Assembly: GCA_947259095.1 (NCBI GenBank)
Contig: CAMYLA010000004.1
Coordinates: 1-64,000, forward strand
DNA: 64,000 bases
Direction: 5' to 3'
Source of the DNA: an uncultured Acidimicrobiaceae bacterium
Lineage (GTDB): Bacteria > Actinomycetota > Acidimicrobiia > Acidimicrobiales > SZUA-35
The notes beneath the pieces were generated by a model. That model had not been told where the DNA came from, did not search any database, and saw only the letters and a program-made list of their open reading frames with translations. Both the position numbers and the translations under genes were made by a program. Shown here piece after piece: positions 34,943 through 43,748 of the stretch (its first letter is position 1; each line of letters opens with the position of its first letter).

Positions 34943-36319
34943 ATGGCACTCCAGTTCGGTACCGACGGGATCCGCGGTGTTGCCAATACCCAGTTGTCAC
35001 CGGAGGTGGCGCTGGCCCTCGGCCGGGCCGCAGTGGAGGTGCTTGGCGGCGACCTGTTCGTGATCGGGGCCGACACTCGGCGATCCGGCCCGATGATCGA
35101 AGGTGCACTGACGGCTGGGATCTGCTCGGCAGGGGCCGACGTGGAATCGCTGGGGACCGTGCCGACGCCGGCCGTCGCCTGGGCCTCGGCCGACCGACAG
35201 GCCCCGGCAGCCATGATCTCGGCCTCCCACAATCCTTTCATCGACAACGGCATCAAGTTGTTCGCCCCCGGTGGCCGCAAGCTCAGCGATGATCTGGAGT
35301 CCCGCATCGAGAAGCGGTACCTCGAACTGTTGCAGCGGCCGCCCGATGCCGATGGCGATGCCGATGGCGGCCCCCGCGGGTCCGGGCGTGCCGGGCCAAC
35401 CACCGCGGTGGGAACCCGCCGGCCCAGCGACGGGGTGGACGGCTGGGTGGATCTGATCACCGGCTCGGTCGCCCCCGGGGCGCTCCGTGGCGCCCGGTTG
35501 GTGATCGACTGCGCCAACGGCGCCGCCAGCGAGCTCGGGCCGGAACCGTTCCGGCGGCTCGGGGCCGAGGTGGTGGTGATCGGCGATCGGCCCGACGGCT
35601 GCAATATCAACGACGGGTTCGGCTCCACCGACACCGCCGCCCTGCAGGCCAAGGTGGTTGCGGCCGGGGCCATGGCCGGTCTGGCCCTCGACGGCGACGC
35701 CGATCGGCTGATCGCGGTCGACGAGCGGGGTCTGGTCGTCGACGGCGACCGCGTCCTGGCCATCCTCGCCGCCAATTGGGCGGCCACCGGCCGGCTGCGA
35801 AACGACACCGTGGTGGTCACGGTGATGACCAACCTCGGTTTCCATCGGGCCATGGACGAACTCGGTATCACCGTCAGGTCCACCGCAGTCGGCGACCGCA
35901 ACGTCCTGGCCGCCCTCGACGAGCACAACCTCTCGCTCGGCGGCGAGCAGTCCGGCCACGTGATCTGTCGCGACCTGGCATCAACCGGCGACGGGATCCT
36001 GACCGCGGTGCAACTGCTGGATGTGGTCCTCCGCTCACAACGGCCGTTCTCGGAACTGGCCGACGGGGTGATGGACAGAGTCCCGCAGGTGTTGGAGAAC
36101 GTCAGGCTGGCCCGCCGGGAGGCCGATGCGGCCTCGGCGCTCGCCGATCAGGTGGTCGAGACCGAGGCGGCGTTCGGGCCAGACGGTCGGGTCCTGGTCC
36201 GAGCCTCGGGCACCGAGCCATTGCTCCGGATCATGGTCGAGCACATCGACGCCGAGGTGGCCCAGCGGGCCTGCGACCGCCTGGTCGACGCGGCCAAACA
36301 ACTGTTTGGCGTCGAGTAG
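34943..36319 (+). CDS. glmM: Phosphoglucosamine mutase
   Basis: 458 residues: MALQFGTDGIRGVANTQLSPE, active-site serine S95 in MISASHNP, metal-binding LDGDADR and the phosphate-binding RASGTEPLLRIMVE near the C-terminus. It converts glucosamine-6-phosphate to glucosamine-1-phosphate for peptidoglycan precursor synthesis and is activated by phosphorylation at S95. A Gly/Asp-rich insertion (DADGDADGGPRGSG, ~135-150) lengthens the domain 1 linker. The GlmS-like gene follows 79 bp later, completing the pathway branch. Confidence 0.97.
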   Translation: MALQFGTDGIRGVANTQLSPEVALALGRAAVEVLGGDLFVIGADTRRSGPMIEGALTAGICSAGADVESLGTVPTPAVAWASADRQAPAAMISASHNPFIDNGIKLFAPGGRKLSDDLESRIEKRYLELLQRPPDADGDADGGPRGSGRAGPTTAVGTRRPSDGVDGWVDLITGSVAPGALRGARLVIDCANGAASELGPEPFRRLGAEVVVIGDRPDGCNINDGFGSTDTAALQAKVVAAGAMAGLALDGDADRLIAVDERGLVVDGDRVLAILAANWAATGRLRNDTVVVTVMTNLGFHRAMDELGITVRSTAVGDRNVLAALDEHNLSLGGEQSGHVICRDLASTGDGILTAVQLLDVVLRSQRPFSELADGVMDRVPQVLENVRLARREADAASALADQVVETEAAFGPDGRVLVRASGTEPLLRIMVEHIDAEVAQRACDRLVDAAKQLFGVE

Positions 36320-36398
36320 GAGCCCCCCGGGCCCAGTAGTCTTACCGGTTGTCGCAGCTCCAGCGGGTCGGGACATCCCTCGGAGGGAACAGCAGCAC

Positions 36399-39300
36399 AT
36401 GTGTGGAATCATCGCCATCGTCAGACGACGAACCGATCGACGCCCCCCGGACCTTGAGCGGCTCCTGGCCGAGGTCCGGACCGCCTCGGACGAGATGCCT
36501 GCCGCCGGGGCGCCCGGCCCGCCCCCCGCAATCACCGCAGTTGCGGATCGGGTGGCGGCCGCAGATCGCCTGCTTCGGGGAGAGGCCGGTCTGGCGGCCA
36601 TGATCGGGTCGCCCGGTTTCGCCCCGGCCATGGCCGAGATCCTGGCCGAGATGAATCTGAAGGTGGAAGCGGTCGAGGCCCATCTCGAGGCCAAGGGCGA
36701 CGAGATCACCAATCTCGAAGCCATCAACGGCGCCCTGGTCGGTCTCAAGGATGCGCTCTGGGCCATCGAGCGGGATCGGCTCCGGGCTGCCGGCGAAGTG
36801 GTGGCGCTCGGCGGACCGGACCTCGCCGGGGCCCGGCTGGCGGCCACCTTCAGCATCCAGCAGGCGCTGAGCAACCTCGATCGGCTCGAGGTCCGGGGCC
36901 GGGACTCGGCCGGGCTGCACGTGCTGGTCAGAGGCCATCGCCTCGAACTTCAATCCGAGGCGGTCAGGGCGTTGCTTGCCGACCGGACCGGCGATCTGCT
37001 CTTCGTCGACCGGGCGGTCCGAGTGGTCAACGGCCACCTCGGATTCGTCTACAAGGCCGCAGCCGAGATCGGTGAACTGGGAGACAACACCGCAGCCATG
37101 CGGGAGGCCATCGCCGCCGACCAGCTGCTCCACCGGGCGCTGGAGGCCGACAGTGCCGAGGTCACGGTGCTGGCCCACACCCGCTGGGCGTCGGTCGGCA
37201 TCATCAGCGAACCCAACGCCCACCCTGTCAACTCCGATGAGATCGGCACCGACCCCGGCCCATACGTGACCGCCACCCTCAACGGCGACGTCGACAACTT
37301 CGCCGATCTGATCGCCGCCGACGGCCTGGCGATCGCAGCCGAGATCACCACCGACGCCAAGGTCATCCCCACCATGGTCAGCCGGGGCCTTGCCGAGGGG
37401 CTCGATCTCGACGAGGCCGTCCGGTCATCGGTGGCCCAGTTCGAAGGTTCGGTGGCCATCGGCGTCAGCACCGCCCAGCACCCCGAAGACGTGCACCTGG
37501 CCCTGCGGGGCAGCGGCCAGGGGGTGTATGTCGGGTTGGCCGAGGACTGCTATGTGGTGGCCTCCGAGCCATACGGAGTGGTCGAGGACTCCGACGTGTA
37601 CTTCCGGATGGACGGCGAAACGCCGGCCGACCCGGACAACCCGACGGCCAGCCAGGGCCAGATCATCCGCCTGTCGGGGGCCATGGCCGGCGACCGCTCA
37701 GGGGTGTCGCGGATCTCCTACGACGGCACGCCGTTGCCGCTCGGCGAAGACGAGTGGAAGACCCCGGCGGTCACCACCCGTGACATCGATCGGGGTGACG
37801 CCCCCCACTTCCTGCTCAAGGAGATCAGCGAGTCGCCGACGTCGTTCCGCAAGACCCTCCGGGGTCGGCTGGTGGAGCAGAGCGGGGTACTCGATGTGAA
37901 CCTGCCGGCCGACACCGTCTCGGAGGGGGTGGCCAAGCGGCTCTCGGCTGGTCAGCTGACCAGGATCCACGTGATCGGCCAGGGCACCGCGGCCGTTGCC
38001 GGTCTGGCCATCGCGGCCGCCATCGAGAACGCGCTGGCCGGGTCCGACGTGGCCATCGAGGCGGTGACCGCAACCGAGCTGTCCGGGTTCCGCCTCCGGG
38101 ACGACATGTCCGACACGCTGGTGGTGGCGGTCAGCCAGTCCGGCACCACGACCGACACCAACCGGACCGTCGACCTGTGCCGGTCCCGCGGCGCCGCGGT
38201 CATCGCCATCGTCAACCGCCGCGGCAGCGATCTGGCCGACAAGTCCGACGGGGTGCTGTACACCTCCGACGGTCGCGACGTCGAGATGAGCGTGGCGTCG
38301 ACCAAGGCCTTCTACGCCCAGATCGCCGCCGGATTCCTGCTGGCCGATGGCCTGGCCCAACTCATCCCCGGGGTTGCGGTTGGCGCCACCGAGCGCCAGG
38401 CCACCCTGGCCGGACTGCGGGACCTGCCGGACGCCATGGCGGCCACGCTGACCCTGCGGCCCCAGATCGCATCGGCTGCGGCCCGACATGCGCCAAGCCG
38501 TCGGTACTGGGCGATGGTCGGCAACGGCCCGAACCACGTTGCGGCCAAGGAACTGCGGATCAAGCTGTCCGAGCTGTGCTACAAGTCGATCGCCTGCGAT
38601 GTCACCGAGGACAAGAAACACATCGATCTCTCGTCTGAGCCGATGATCCTGGTCTGCGCCGCCGGCCTCGTCGGCTCCAACGCCGACGACGTCGCCAAGG
38701 AGGTGGCGATCTTCCGGGCCCACAAAGCGGCTCCGATCGTGATCGCCACCGAGGGTGAGAACCGTTTCTCGGCCGCTCTCGACGTGATCGCCGTCCCCGA
38801 GGTCAACCCCCGGCTGGCGTTCGTGCTCTCCACCATCGTCGGCCACCTCTTCGGCTACGAGGCGGCGCTGGCCATCGATGCGTCGGCCCGGCCGCTGCGG
38901 GAGGCCAGGGGGGCGATCGAGCGCTACGTCGGCAAGGCCGTTGCCGGCCCGGCCACCGACGACTGGTTCGATCGATTCGGACGGGAGATCGCAAGTTCCG
39001 CCGCCCGCTTCTTCGACGGGCTTCGGGCCGGTTCCTACAACGGTCATCTCGAGGCCTCGACCGCAACCAAGGTTGCCGGGTTACTACGATTCGCCACCGG
39101 CGCAGTGCCGATCGAGTCCTACCAGACCGAGTTCGGCAAGGTCGGGACACCGGGCGTGGTGGTGGAGGATCTGGCCTTGGCCCTCACCTCGGCCATCGAG
39201 GAGTTGACCAGGCCGATCGACGCCATCAAGCACCAGGCCAAGACGGTCACCGTCGGGATCAGCCGGGCCGACGAGAGCCTGCTCCAGGCCGCCCTGATCC

Positions 39301-39848
39301 AGAAGGTGCTGGCAACCGGCTGCCCCCGGGATCGGCTCAGCTACCGGACCCTGCGCACCCTGGCGGCCATCACGCCGGCGGTCGACGAGGTGGTGGGCTA
39401 CACCCGGTACCGGCTGGAGGGCGACCTTGGCACCGACTCGGTGGACGGCTCGCAGCTCCACGTGGTCGACAAGGGTGGCATTGCGGTCAACATCGCGTCG
39501 AGGGTGGAACGGGATCCGATTCTGCGGGGGACAAAGCGCCGGGTGGCGGTCGAGCGGGAACCGTTCGTCACCGTGGGGACCGACGGCCGGGTGGTACTGA
39601 TCGTGCCGGAGGTCAAGGACGCCCAGACTACCGGATTGACGCTGTGCCACGTCCGCCTCCACGACGACCTCGGGGCCGCGGTGGCCAGGACGGTGCTCCA
39701 GGGCTACCGGAACCGGTACCGCCAGCTCGTCGATGTCGTCACCGAGCGGGAGCCCGGCTTCCGGGAGGACCTTCTGGGCGAGGTGTCCACCGTCGACCTG
39801 CTCACCGCCCCCATCTCCGACGTTGCCGCCCGGTGGACCCGCTCCTAG
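36399..39848 (+). CDS. glmS: Oversized glucosamine-6-phosphate synthase-like protein (GATase2 + two SIS domains)
   Basis: 1149 residues against ~610 for normal GlmS. The start MCGIIAIV gives the glutaminase nucleophile Cys2. A helical insert (~10-155) follows before LEVRGRDSAG (~162), HTRWASVG (~260) and LNGDVDN (~293), the counterparts of LEYRGYDSAG, HTRWATHG and HNGIIEN. SIS domain 1 starts near 525 (VIGQGTAAVAG; SQSGTTTDTNRTVDLCR; EMSVASTKAF); SIS domain 2 near 706 (VGNGPNHVAAKELRIKLSELCYKS; KKHIDLSSEP). A GlmS-end-like QAKTVTVG is near 948, then ~200 residues of unknown fold. It lies next to glmM and is probably the working aminotransferase making glucosamine-6-phosphate. Long open frame upstream of the ATG overlaps glmM and is not coding. 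Confidence 0.88.
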   Translation: MCGIIAIVRRRTDRRPPDLERLLAEVRTASDEMPAAGAPGPPPAITAVADRVAAADRLLRGEAGLAAMIGSPGFAPAMAEILAEMNLKVEAVEAHLEAKGDEITNLEAINGALVGLKDALWAIERDRLRAAGEVVALGGPDLAGARLAATFSIQQALSNLDRLEVRGRDSAGLHVLVRGHRLELQSEAVRALLADRTGDLLFVDRAVRVVNGHLGFVYKAAAEIGELGDNTAAMREAIAADQLLHRALEADSAEVTVLAHTRWASVGIISEPNAHPVNSDEIGTDPGPYVTATLNGDVDNFADLIAADGLAIAAEITTDAKVIPTMVSRGLAEGLDLDEAVRSSVAQFEGSVAIGVSTAQHPEDVHLALRGSGQGVYVGLAEDCYVVASEPYGVVEDSDVYFRMDGETPADPDNPTASQGQIIRLSGAMAGDRSGVSRISYDGTPLPLGEDEWKTPAVTTRDIDRGDAPHFLLKEISESPTSFRKTLRGRLVEQSGVLDVNLPADTVSEGVAKRLSAGQLTRIHVIGQGTAAVAGLAIAAAIENALAGSDVAIEAVTATELSGFRLRDDMSDTLVVAVSQSGTTTDTNRTVDLCRSRGAAVIAIVNRRGSDLADKSDGVLYTSDGRDVEMSVASTKAFYAQIAAGFLLADGLAQLIPGVAVGATERQATLAGLRDLPDAMAATLTLRPQIASAAARHAPSRRYWAMVGNGPNHVAAKELRIKLSELCYKSIACDVTEDKKHIDLSSEPMILVCAAGLVGSNADDVAKEVAIFRAHKAAPIVIATEGENRFSAALDVIAVPEVNPRLAFVLSTIVGHLFGYEAALAIDASARPLREARGAIERYVGKAVAGPATDDWFDRFGREIASSAARFFDGLRAGSYNGHLEASTATKVAGLLRFATGAVPIESYQTEFGKVGTPGVVVEDLALALTSAIEELTRPIDAIKHQAKTVTVGISRADESLLQAALIQKVLATGCPRDRLSYRTLRTLAAITPAVDEVVGYTRYRLEGDLGTDSVDGSQLHVVDKGGIAVNIASRVERDPILRGTKRRVAVEREPFVTVGTDGRVVLIVPEVKDAQTTGLTLCHVRLHDDLGAAVARTVLQGYRNRYRQLVDVVTEREPGFREDLLGEVSTVDLLTAPISDVAARWTRS

Positions 39849-39904
39849 AACCACTGGATCCCCCTGGGGTCCAGGGACCCGACCTGTCGGGCCTGCTCGG
39901 TCTG

Positions 39905-40315
39905 GTGGTGGTGGCCATCGGCGCCGATCTGGTGGACATCGACCGCCTTCGCGACGTCATGGCCCGCACCCCCGGCTTCGCCGAGCGGGTCTTCACTGCC
40001 GACGAGCGGGCCTACTGCGACCGTCGCAATGATCCGGCGGAACGCTATGCGGTCCGCTTTGCGGCCAAGGAGGCGGTGCTCAAGGCGCTTGGCACCGGTC
40101 TGGGCGGTGGCGACTTCACCGATATCGAGGTGCTCCGGCTGCCGTCCGGCAAGCCGGAGCTCCGGGTCGAGGGCCGGGCTGCGGTCAAGGCAACCGAGCT
40201 CGGTATCGAGCGTTGGCTCATCACGATGAGCCACAGCGACCACGTGGCTCAGGTCTTCGTGGCCGGGCTCGGGCCGACACAGGAGGGCGCCGCCGGTGGA
40301 CCGGGTCCGCAGTAA
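39905..40315 (+). CDS. acpS: Holo-[acyl-carrier-protein] synthase
   Basis: 136 residues: VAIGADLVDIDRL (metal-binding Asp), RVFTADERAYC, RYAVRFAAKEAVLKALGTG (Glu of the second metal ligand) and MSHSDHVAQVFV at the C-terminus. The enzyme transfers 4'-phosphopantetheine from CoA to ACP. GTG 39905 gives the normal N-terminus (two in-frame GTG codons follow directly); the open frame extends upstream into glmS without homology. The 3' end overlaps the next gene by 20 bp. Confidence 0.93.
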   Translation: MVVAIGADLVDIDRLRDVMARTPGFAERVFTADERAYCDRRNDPAERYAVRFAAKEAVLKALGTGLGGGDFTDIEVLRLPSGKPELRVEGRAAVKATELGIERWLITMSHSDHVAQVFVAGLGPTQEGAAGGPGPQ

Positions 40316-40898
40316 CCGGCTCCGATCGGCCCAGGCCGGCCTGTGGGACACCATGGCAGAGGACTACGGGCTGTTCCCCGACCTGGCCTTCGACGCGGTG
40401 ATGGCCAGAGCGGAACGGGGCGAGCTGGTCACCGCCACTCCCCGGCTGGTGGAGCTGCTGGTCGATCAGCAGCTGTCGGTCATGGACTCGGCTGCGGTCG
40501 TCTCCACCCTCGGCGACCAGCGCTGGGACAACGGCAGGCGAGCGGCGCTCGAGGAGGTGTTCGACGCCTGGTGGCAGGAGACGCTGCTGTTGGAGCCGGG
40601 CGAGCACCAGCCGCCGTTCACCCCCGAGGTGGTGTTGGGGGTCCTGGTCGGGTACGGCGCCCCCATGGTCCGCTGGCTGGCACCGTGGCTGGTCGAACTG
40701 GACGGGCCGGGCGCAGCCCACCTGGCCGCGGTGGTGCTGGGCGGCCTCGACGGGCCGGCGTGGCGTGGCAAGGCCGATCAGGCAGGCCAGGTCATCGGCT
40801 GGGCCAGAACCGAGACGGTCATCAACGGGCTGGCCCTCATCGGTTGCACCCATCTCGACGATCAGATCCTCAGCGATGTCCTCGACCGGCTCATCTGA
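40296..40898 (+). CDS. Hypothetical protein between acpS and nnr
   Basis: 200 residues I do not recognise. The start GTG 40296 lies inside acpS. The sequence is acidic and helical, with conserved-looking stretches AQAGLWDTMAEDYGLFPDLAFDAVMARAERGELV, GYGAPMVRWLAPWLVELDGPGAAHLAAVVLGGLDGPAW and GLALIGCTHLDDQILSDVLDRLI. There is no signal peptide or membrane helix and no cysteine pair. The tight position between acpS and nnr suggests co-transcription, but no function can be assigned. Codon use matches the neighbours, which supports it being real. Confidence 0.7.
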   Translation: MDRVRSNRLRSAQAGLWDTMAEDYGLFPDLAFDAVMARAERGELVTATPRLVELLVDQQLSVMDSAAVVSTLGDQRWDNGRRAALEEVFDAWWQETLLLEPGEHQPPFTPEVVLGVLVGYGAPMVRWLAPWLVELDGPGAAHLAAVVLGGLDGPAWRGKADQAGQVIGWARTETVINGLALIGCTHLDDQILSDVLDRLI

Positions 40899-40961
40899 TC
40901 GGCGGAGCGCGATGAACAACCCGGTCCGCCGGCACTCGACATCCTCCCGGACGAAAGGCAC

Positions 40962-42362
40962 ATGATGGATCCGATCGTCACCCCGTCGCAGATGGCGGCC
41001 ATCGATGCCGAGGCCCCGGAGCCGGTGGAGCAGCTGATCGAACGGGCCGGGTGGGCCACCGCCATGGCGGCCAAGGCCCTGCTTGGCCGTTCACCATACG
41101 GCACGCGGGTGGCGGTGTTCGCCGGCGGCGGCAACAACGGTGAGGACGGCCGCAGGGCGGTCCCGCACCTGGAGCGATGGGGAGCCCGGTGCCGGGTGTT
41201 CGACATCCCCCACGGCGACCGCCACGCCGGGCCGGGGAGTGGGGCGGCGTTCGATCTGGTGATCGACGCCTGCTACGGCACCGGGCTGCGACGGGACTTC
41301 GACGCCGCCACGCTGCCATTCGACGTCGGGTCGGTGCCGGTGCTGGCGGTCGACATCCCGTCGGGGGTCGACGGGCTGACCGGCCGGCTCCGGGGTCGGC
41401 CACTGCATGCTGCGGCCACCGTCACCTTCGCCGCAGTCAAGCCGGGCCTGCTGGTCGGGCCCGGTCGGGCCTACGCCGGGCCGATCACCGTGGCCGACAT
41501 CGGCCTCGACTGCTCACGGGCAACGACGTGGTGGCTCGATCGATCCGACATCGTGGCCCATTGGCCCCGACGGGGCGCCGAGGCCAACAAATGGCTTCAG
41601 GCGGTCTACGTGGTCGGTGGGAGCCCGGGGCTCACCGGTGCCCCGGCACTGGCCTCGTCCGGGGCGTTGCGGGCCGGTGCCGGCTATGTGGCCCGCTCCA
41701 TCCCCGGTCAGGCCGACGGTCCCCGATCCAACGATCCGGGCCCGATCGAAGCGGTCACCTATCCGGTGCCCGGCCGATGGGCCGAACCGGTGCTGGCTCG
41801 CCTGGATCGGTTCGGTGCGGCGGTGGTCGGCCCCGGCCTGTCGACCGAGGACCACACCGAGCTGGCCCGGTACCTCCAGCGGACCGGGACCCCGACCGTC
41901 TTCGATGCCGGGGCCATCGACGGTCTGGCCGCCATCATCGCCGACCGCCCCGATGCCCTGGCCGGACCGGACGGTCCCCGCCACGTGGTGACCCCCCACG
42001 ACGGCGAATTCGCCAGATTGCTCGGCCGGCCGCCGGGAGAGGATCGAATCGCAGCGGCCACCGGGGCCGCCCGGCGCCTCGGGGCGGTGGTGTTGTTGAA
42101 AGGACCGACCACCATCGTGGCCCACCCCGACGGCCGGGCCCTGTTGTCGACCGCCGGTGATCAGCGGCTGGCGACGGCCGGCACCGGCGACGTGCTCTCG
42201 GGAGTGATCGGCGCCGGTATGGCCGGCGGCCTCGACCCGTTCCATGCCGCCGGTGTCGGGGCCGAGCTCCACGGCTTGGCCGGAATCCGAGGGTATCGAG
42301 TGGGCGCAACCGCAGGCGATCTACCATCGCAGCTAGCGGAACTGCTGTCGGACCTCTTCTGA
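40962..42362 (+). CDS. nnr: Bifunctional NAD(P)H-hydrate epimerase / ADP-dependent dehydratase
   Basis: 466 residues with both domains. YjeF_N epimerase (~1-205): GGGNNGEDGRRAV (phosphate loop), DLVIDACYGTGLRRDF, AVDIPSGVDGLTGR. C-terminal ribokinase-like dehydratase (~215-460): VVGGSPGLTGAPALASSGALRAGAGYV, VVGPGLSTED, VTPHDGEFARLLG, VLLKGPTTIV and GTGDVLSGVIGAGMA with catalytic Asp410. Together they repair hydrated NADH/NADPH. The GNNG.DG loop has Glu where Gly is usual. In related genomes alr and tsaE follow; here a glycosyltransferase intervenes and alr is not present in the window. Confidence 0.95.
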   Translation: MMDPIVTPSQMAAIDAEAPEPVEQLIERAGWATAMAAKALLGRSPYGTRVAVFAGGGNNGEDGRRAVPHLERWGARCRVFDIPHGDRHAGPGSGAAFDLVIDACYGTGLRRDFDAATLPFDVGSVPVLAVDIPSGVDGLTGRLRGRPLHAAATVTFAAVKPGLLVGPGRAYAGPITVADIGLDCSRATTWWLDRSDIVAHWPRRGAEANKWLQAVYVVGGSPGLTGAPALASSGALRAGAGYVARSIPGQADGPRSNDPGPIEAVTYPVPGRWAEPVLARLDRFGAAVVGPGLSTEDHTELARYLQRTGTPTVFDAGAIDGLAAIIADRPDALAGPDGPRHVVTPHDGEFARLLGRPPGEDRIAAATGAARRLGAVVLLKGPTTIVAHPDGRALLSTAGDQRLATAGTGDVLSGVIGAGMAGGLDPFHAAGVGAELHGLAGIRGYRVGATAGDLPSQLAELLSDLF

Positions 42363-42496
42363 TACCACGACCGGTCCCGCTCGATCGATGCCGGTGCCGG
42401 CTCGACCGTCCGATTCGTTGACAATCGACCGGATGATTCGACAAGCTCGGCGTCTGTTGACAGTGCTGAACGGCGGAAGACCATTGGAGTTGTGCA

Positions 42497-43721
42497 ATGA
42501 GAATTCTGCTGGTGGAACCGTGGCAGACCGGATCCCATCTGGCCTGGGCCGAAGGGTACCGGGCATCGAGCGGTCACGACGTCGACATCGTCGGCCTGCC
42601 CGGCGAGCTGTGGCGATGGCGACTTCGGGGCGGTGCGCTGCCGCTGGCCGAGAAGATCACAAACTGGATCGACGGCAACGGCCAACCGGACCTGTTGTTG
42701 ATCTCGGGTCTGGTCGACGTGGCCGAGATGCTCGGTCTGGCCCGCCGCAACCTGTCGCCGGACGTCGGCGTTGTGATCTACCAGCACGAGAGTCAGCTGG
42801 TCTATCCGGTGGCGGAGGGCAACTACGACAACGGGGCGGCGCTGCGGAATTGGATGTCGTGGTGCGTGGCCGACCTGGTGCTGTTCAACAGCTACCACCA
42901 CATGCGGGCGGTCACCGAGGCGCTGCCCGGCTTCGTCGAGTCACTCCCGGACCGGACCCACGAGCCGATGCTGGAGACGGTGCTCGGGAAGTTCGAGGTC
43001 TTCCCGGTCGGGGTTGATCTTGGCGGCATTCCGGAACGGGAACCGTTGCCGCCACCAACCGCCCACCCCAGCAGTCTCCGGTTCCTCCAGTCCGGCGGCG
43101 GTCCGGGCCCGGACGCAGCCGGCGGTGTCCCGGGCCCGATCGAAGGGTCCACCGAGGCCGGATCGCCGGGTCGTCCGGTGATCCTGTGGCCCCACCGGTG
43201 GGAGCGGGACAAGGACCCGGCGGCCTTCGTGGGTCCGCGATGCCGGGCTCGACTTCGGTCTGGTGCTGGCCGGTCAGGATCCGCCAAGCGGCAGCACGAT
43301 CGCCGAGGACGAGCGGGCGGCGGCCGAAAAGGAGTTCTCGGAGCACATCGTGGCCTCCGGCGAGTTCGACCGGGCCGACTACCTCGACTACGTGGCCCAG
43401 TGCGACCTGGTGGTGAGTTGCGCCAAACACGAGTTCTTCGGGGTGGCCGTGGTGGAGGCGGTGGCCAGCGGCTGCATCCCGCTGTTGCCGAACGCCTTGA
43501 GCTACCCCGAACTGATCCGGCCGCCCTGGCACTCGACGACGCTGTATGAACCGGGCACGTTCGGTACCAGGCTGGTCGATGCGGTCAGGCGGATCGACCA
43601 GCTCCGGGACGAGGCGGTCGGTCTGTCACAGACGATGCGGCGGTTCGACTGGGCCACGATGGCCAAGGTCTACGACGACAGGATCGCCGCCGTCTCGGCC
43701 CGCCTCACCACTGCGGCCTGA
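42497..43721 (+). pseudogene. DUF3524/QTMAN-like glycosyltransferase, frameshifted
   Basis: The frame from 42497 starts MRILLVEPWQTGSHLAWAEGY and contains YQHESQLVYPV, CVADLVLFNSYHHM and ILWPHRWERDKDPAAFV (to ~43230). The continuation, VRDAGLDFGLVLAGQDPP ... YLDYVAQCDLVVSCAKHEFFGVAVVEAVASGCIPLLPNALSYPELI, is in another frame up to the TGA at 43719-43721. All of these motifs occur in order in one chain of the tRNA-queuosine alpha-mannosyltransferase family (animal QTMAN/GTDC1). A few bases seem to be missing near 43230. Gly/Pro-rich insert at ~195-225. It may be a sequencing error or a dead gene. The bacterial substrate is not established. Confidence 0.8.
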
Positions 43722-43736
43722 GGACCCCGCGGGCGG

Positions 43737-43742
43737 TACAGT
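43737..43742 (+). promoter_or_regulatory. -10 element of a probable leaderless promoter (P1 peptidase gene)
   Basis: TACAGT, then six bases (GCCCCT), then the GTG at 43749. Same geometry as at several other genes in the window. Confidence 0.6.
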
Positions 43743-43748
43743 GCCCCT

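Noticed and set aside
36126-36398. 91 extra codons before the GlmS-like protein
   Set aside because: They overlap glmM in another frame, and MCGIIA requires Cys directly after the initiator Met.
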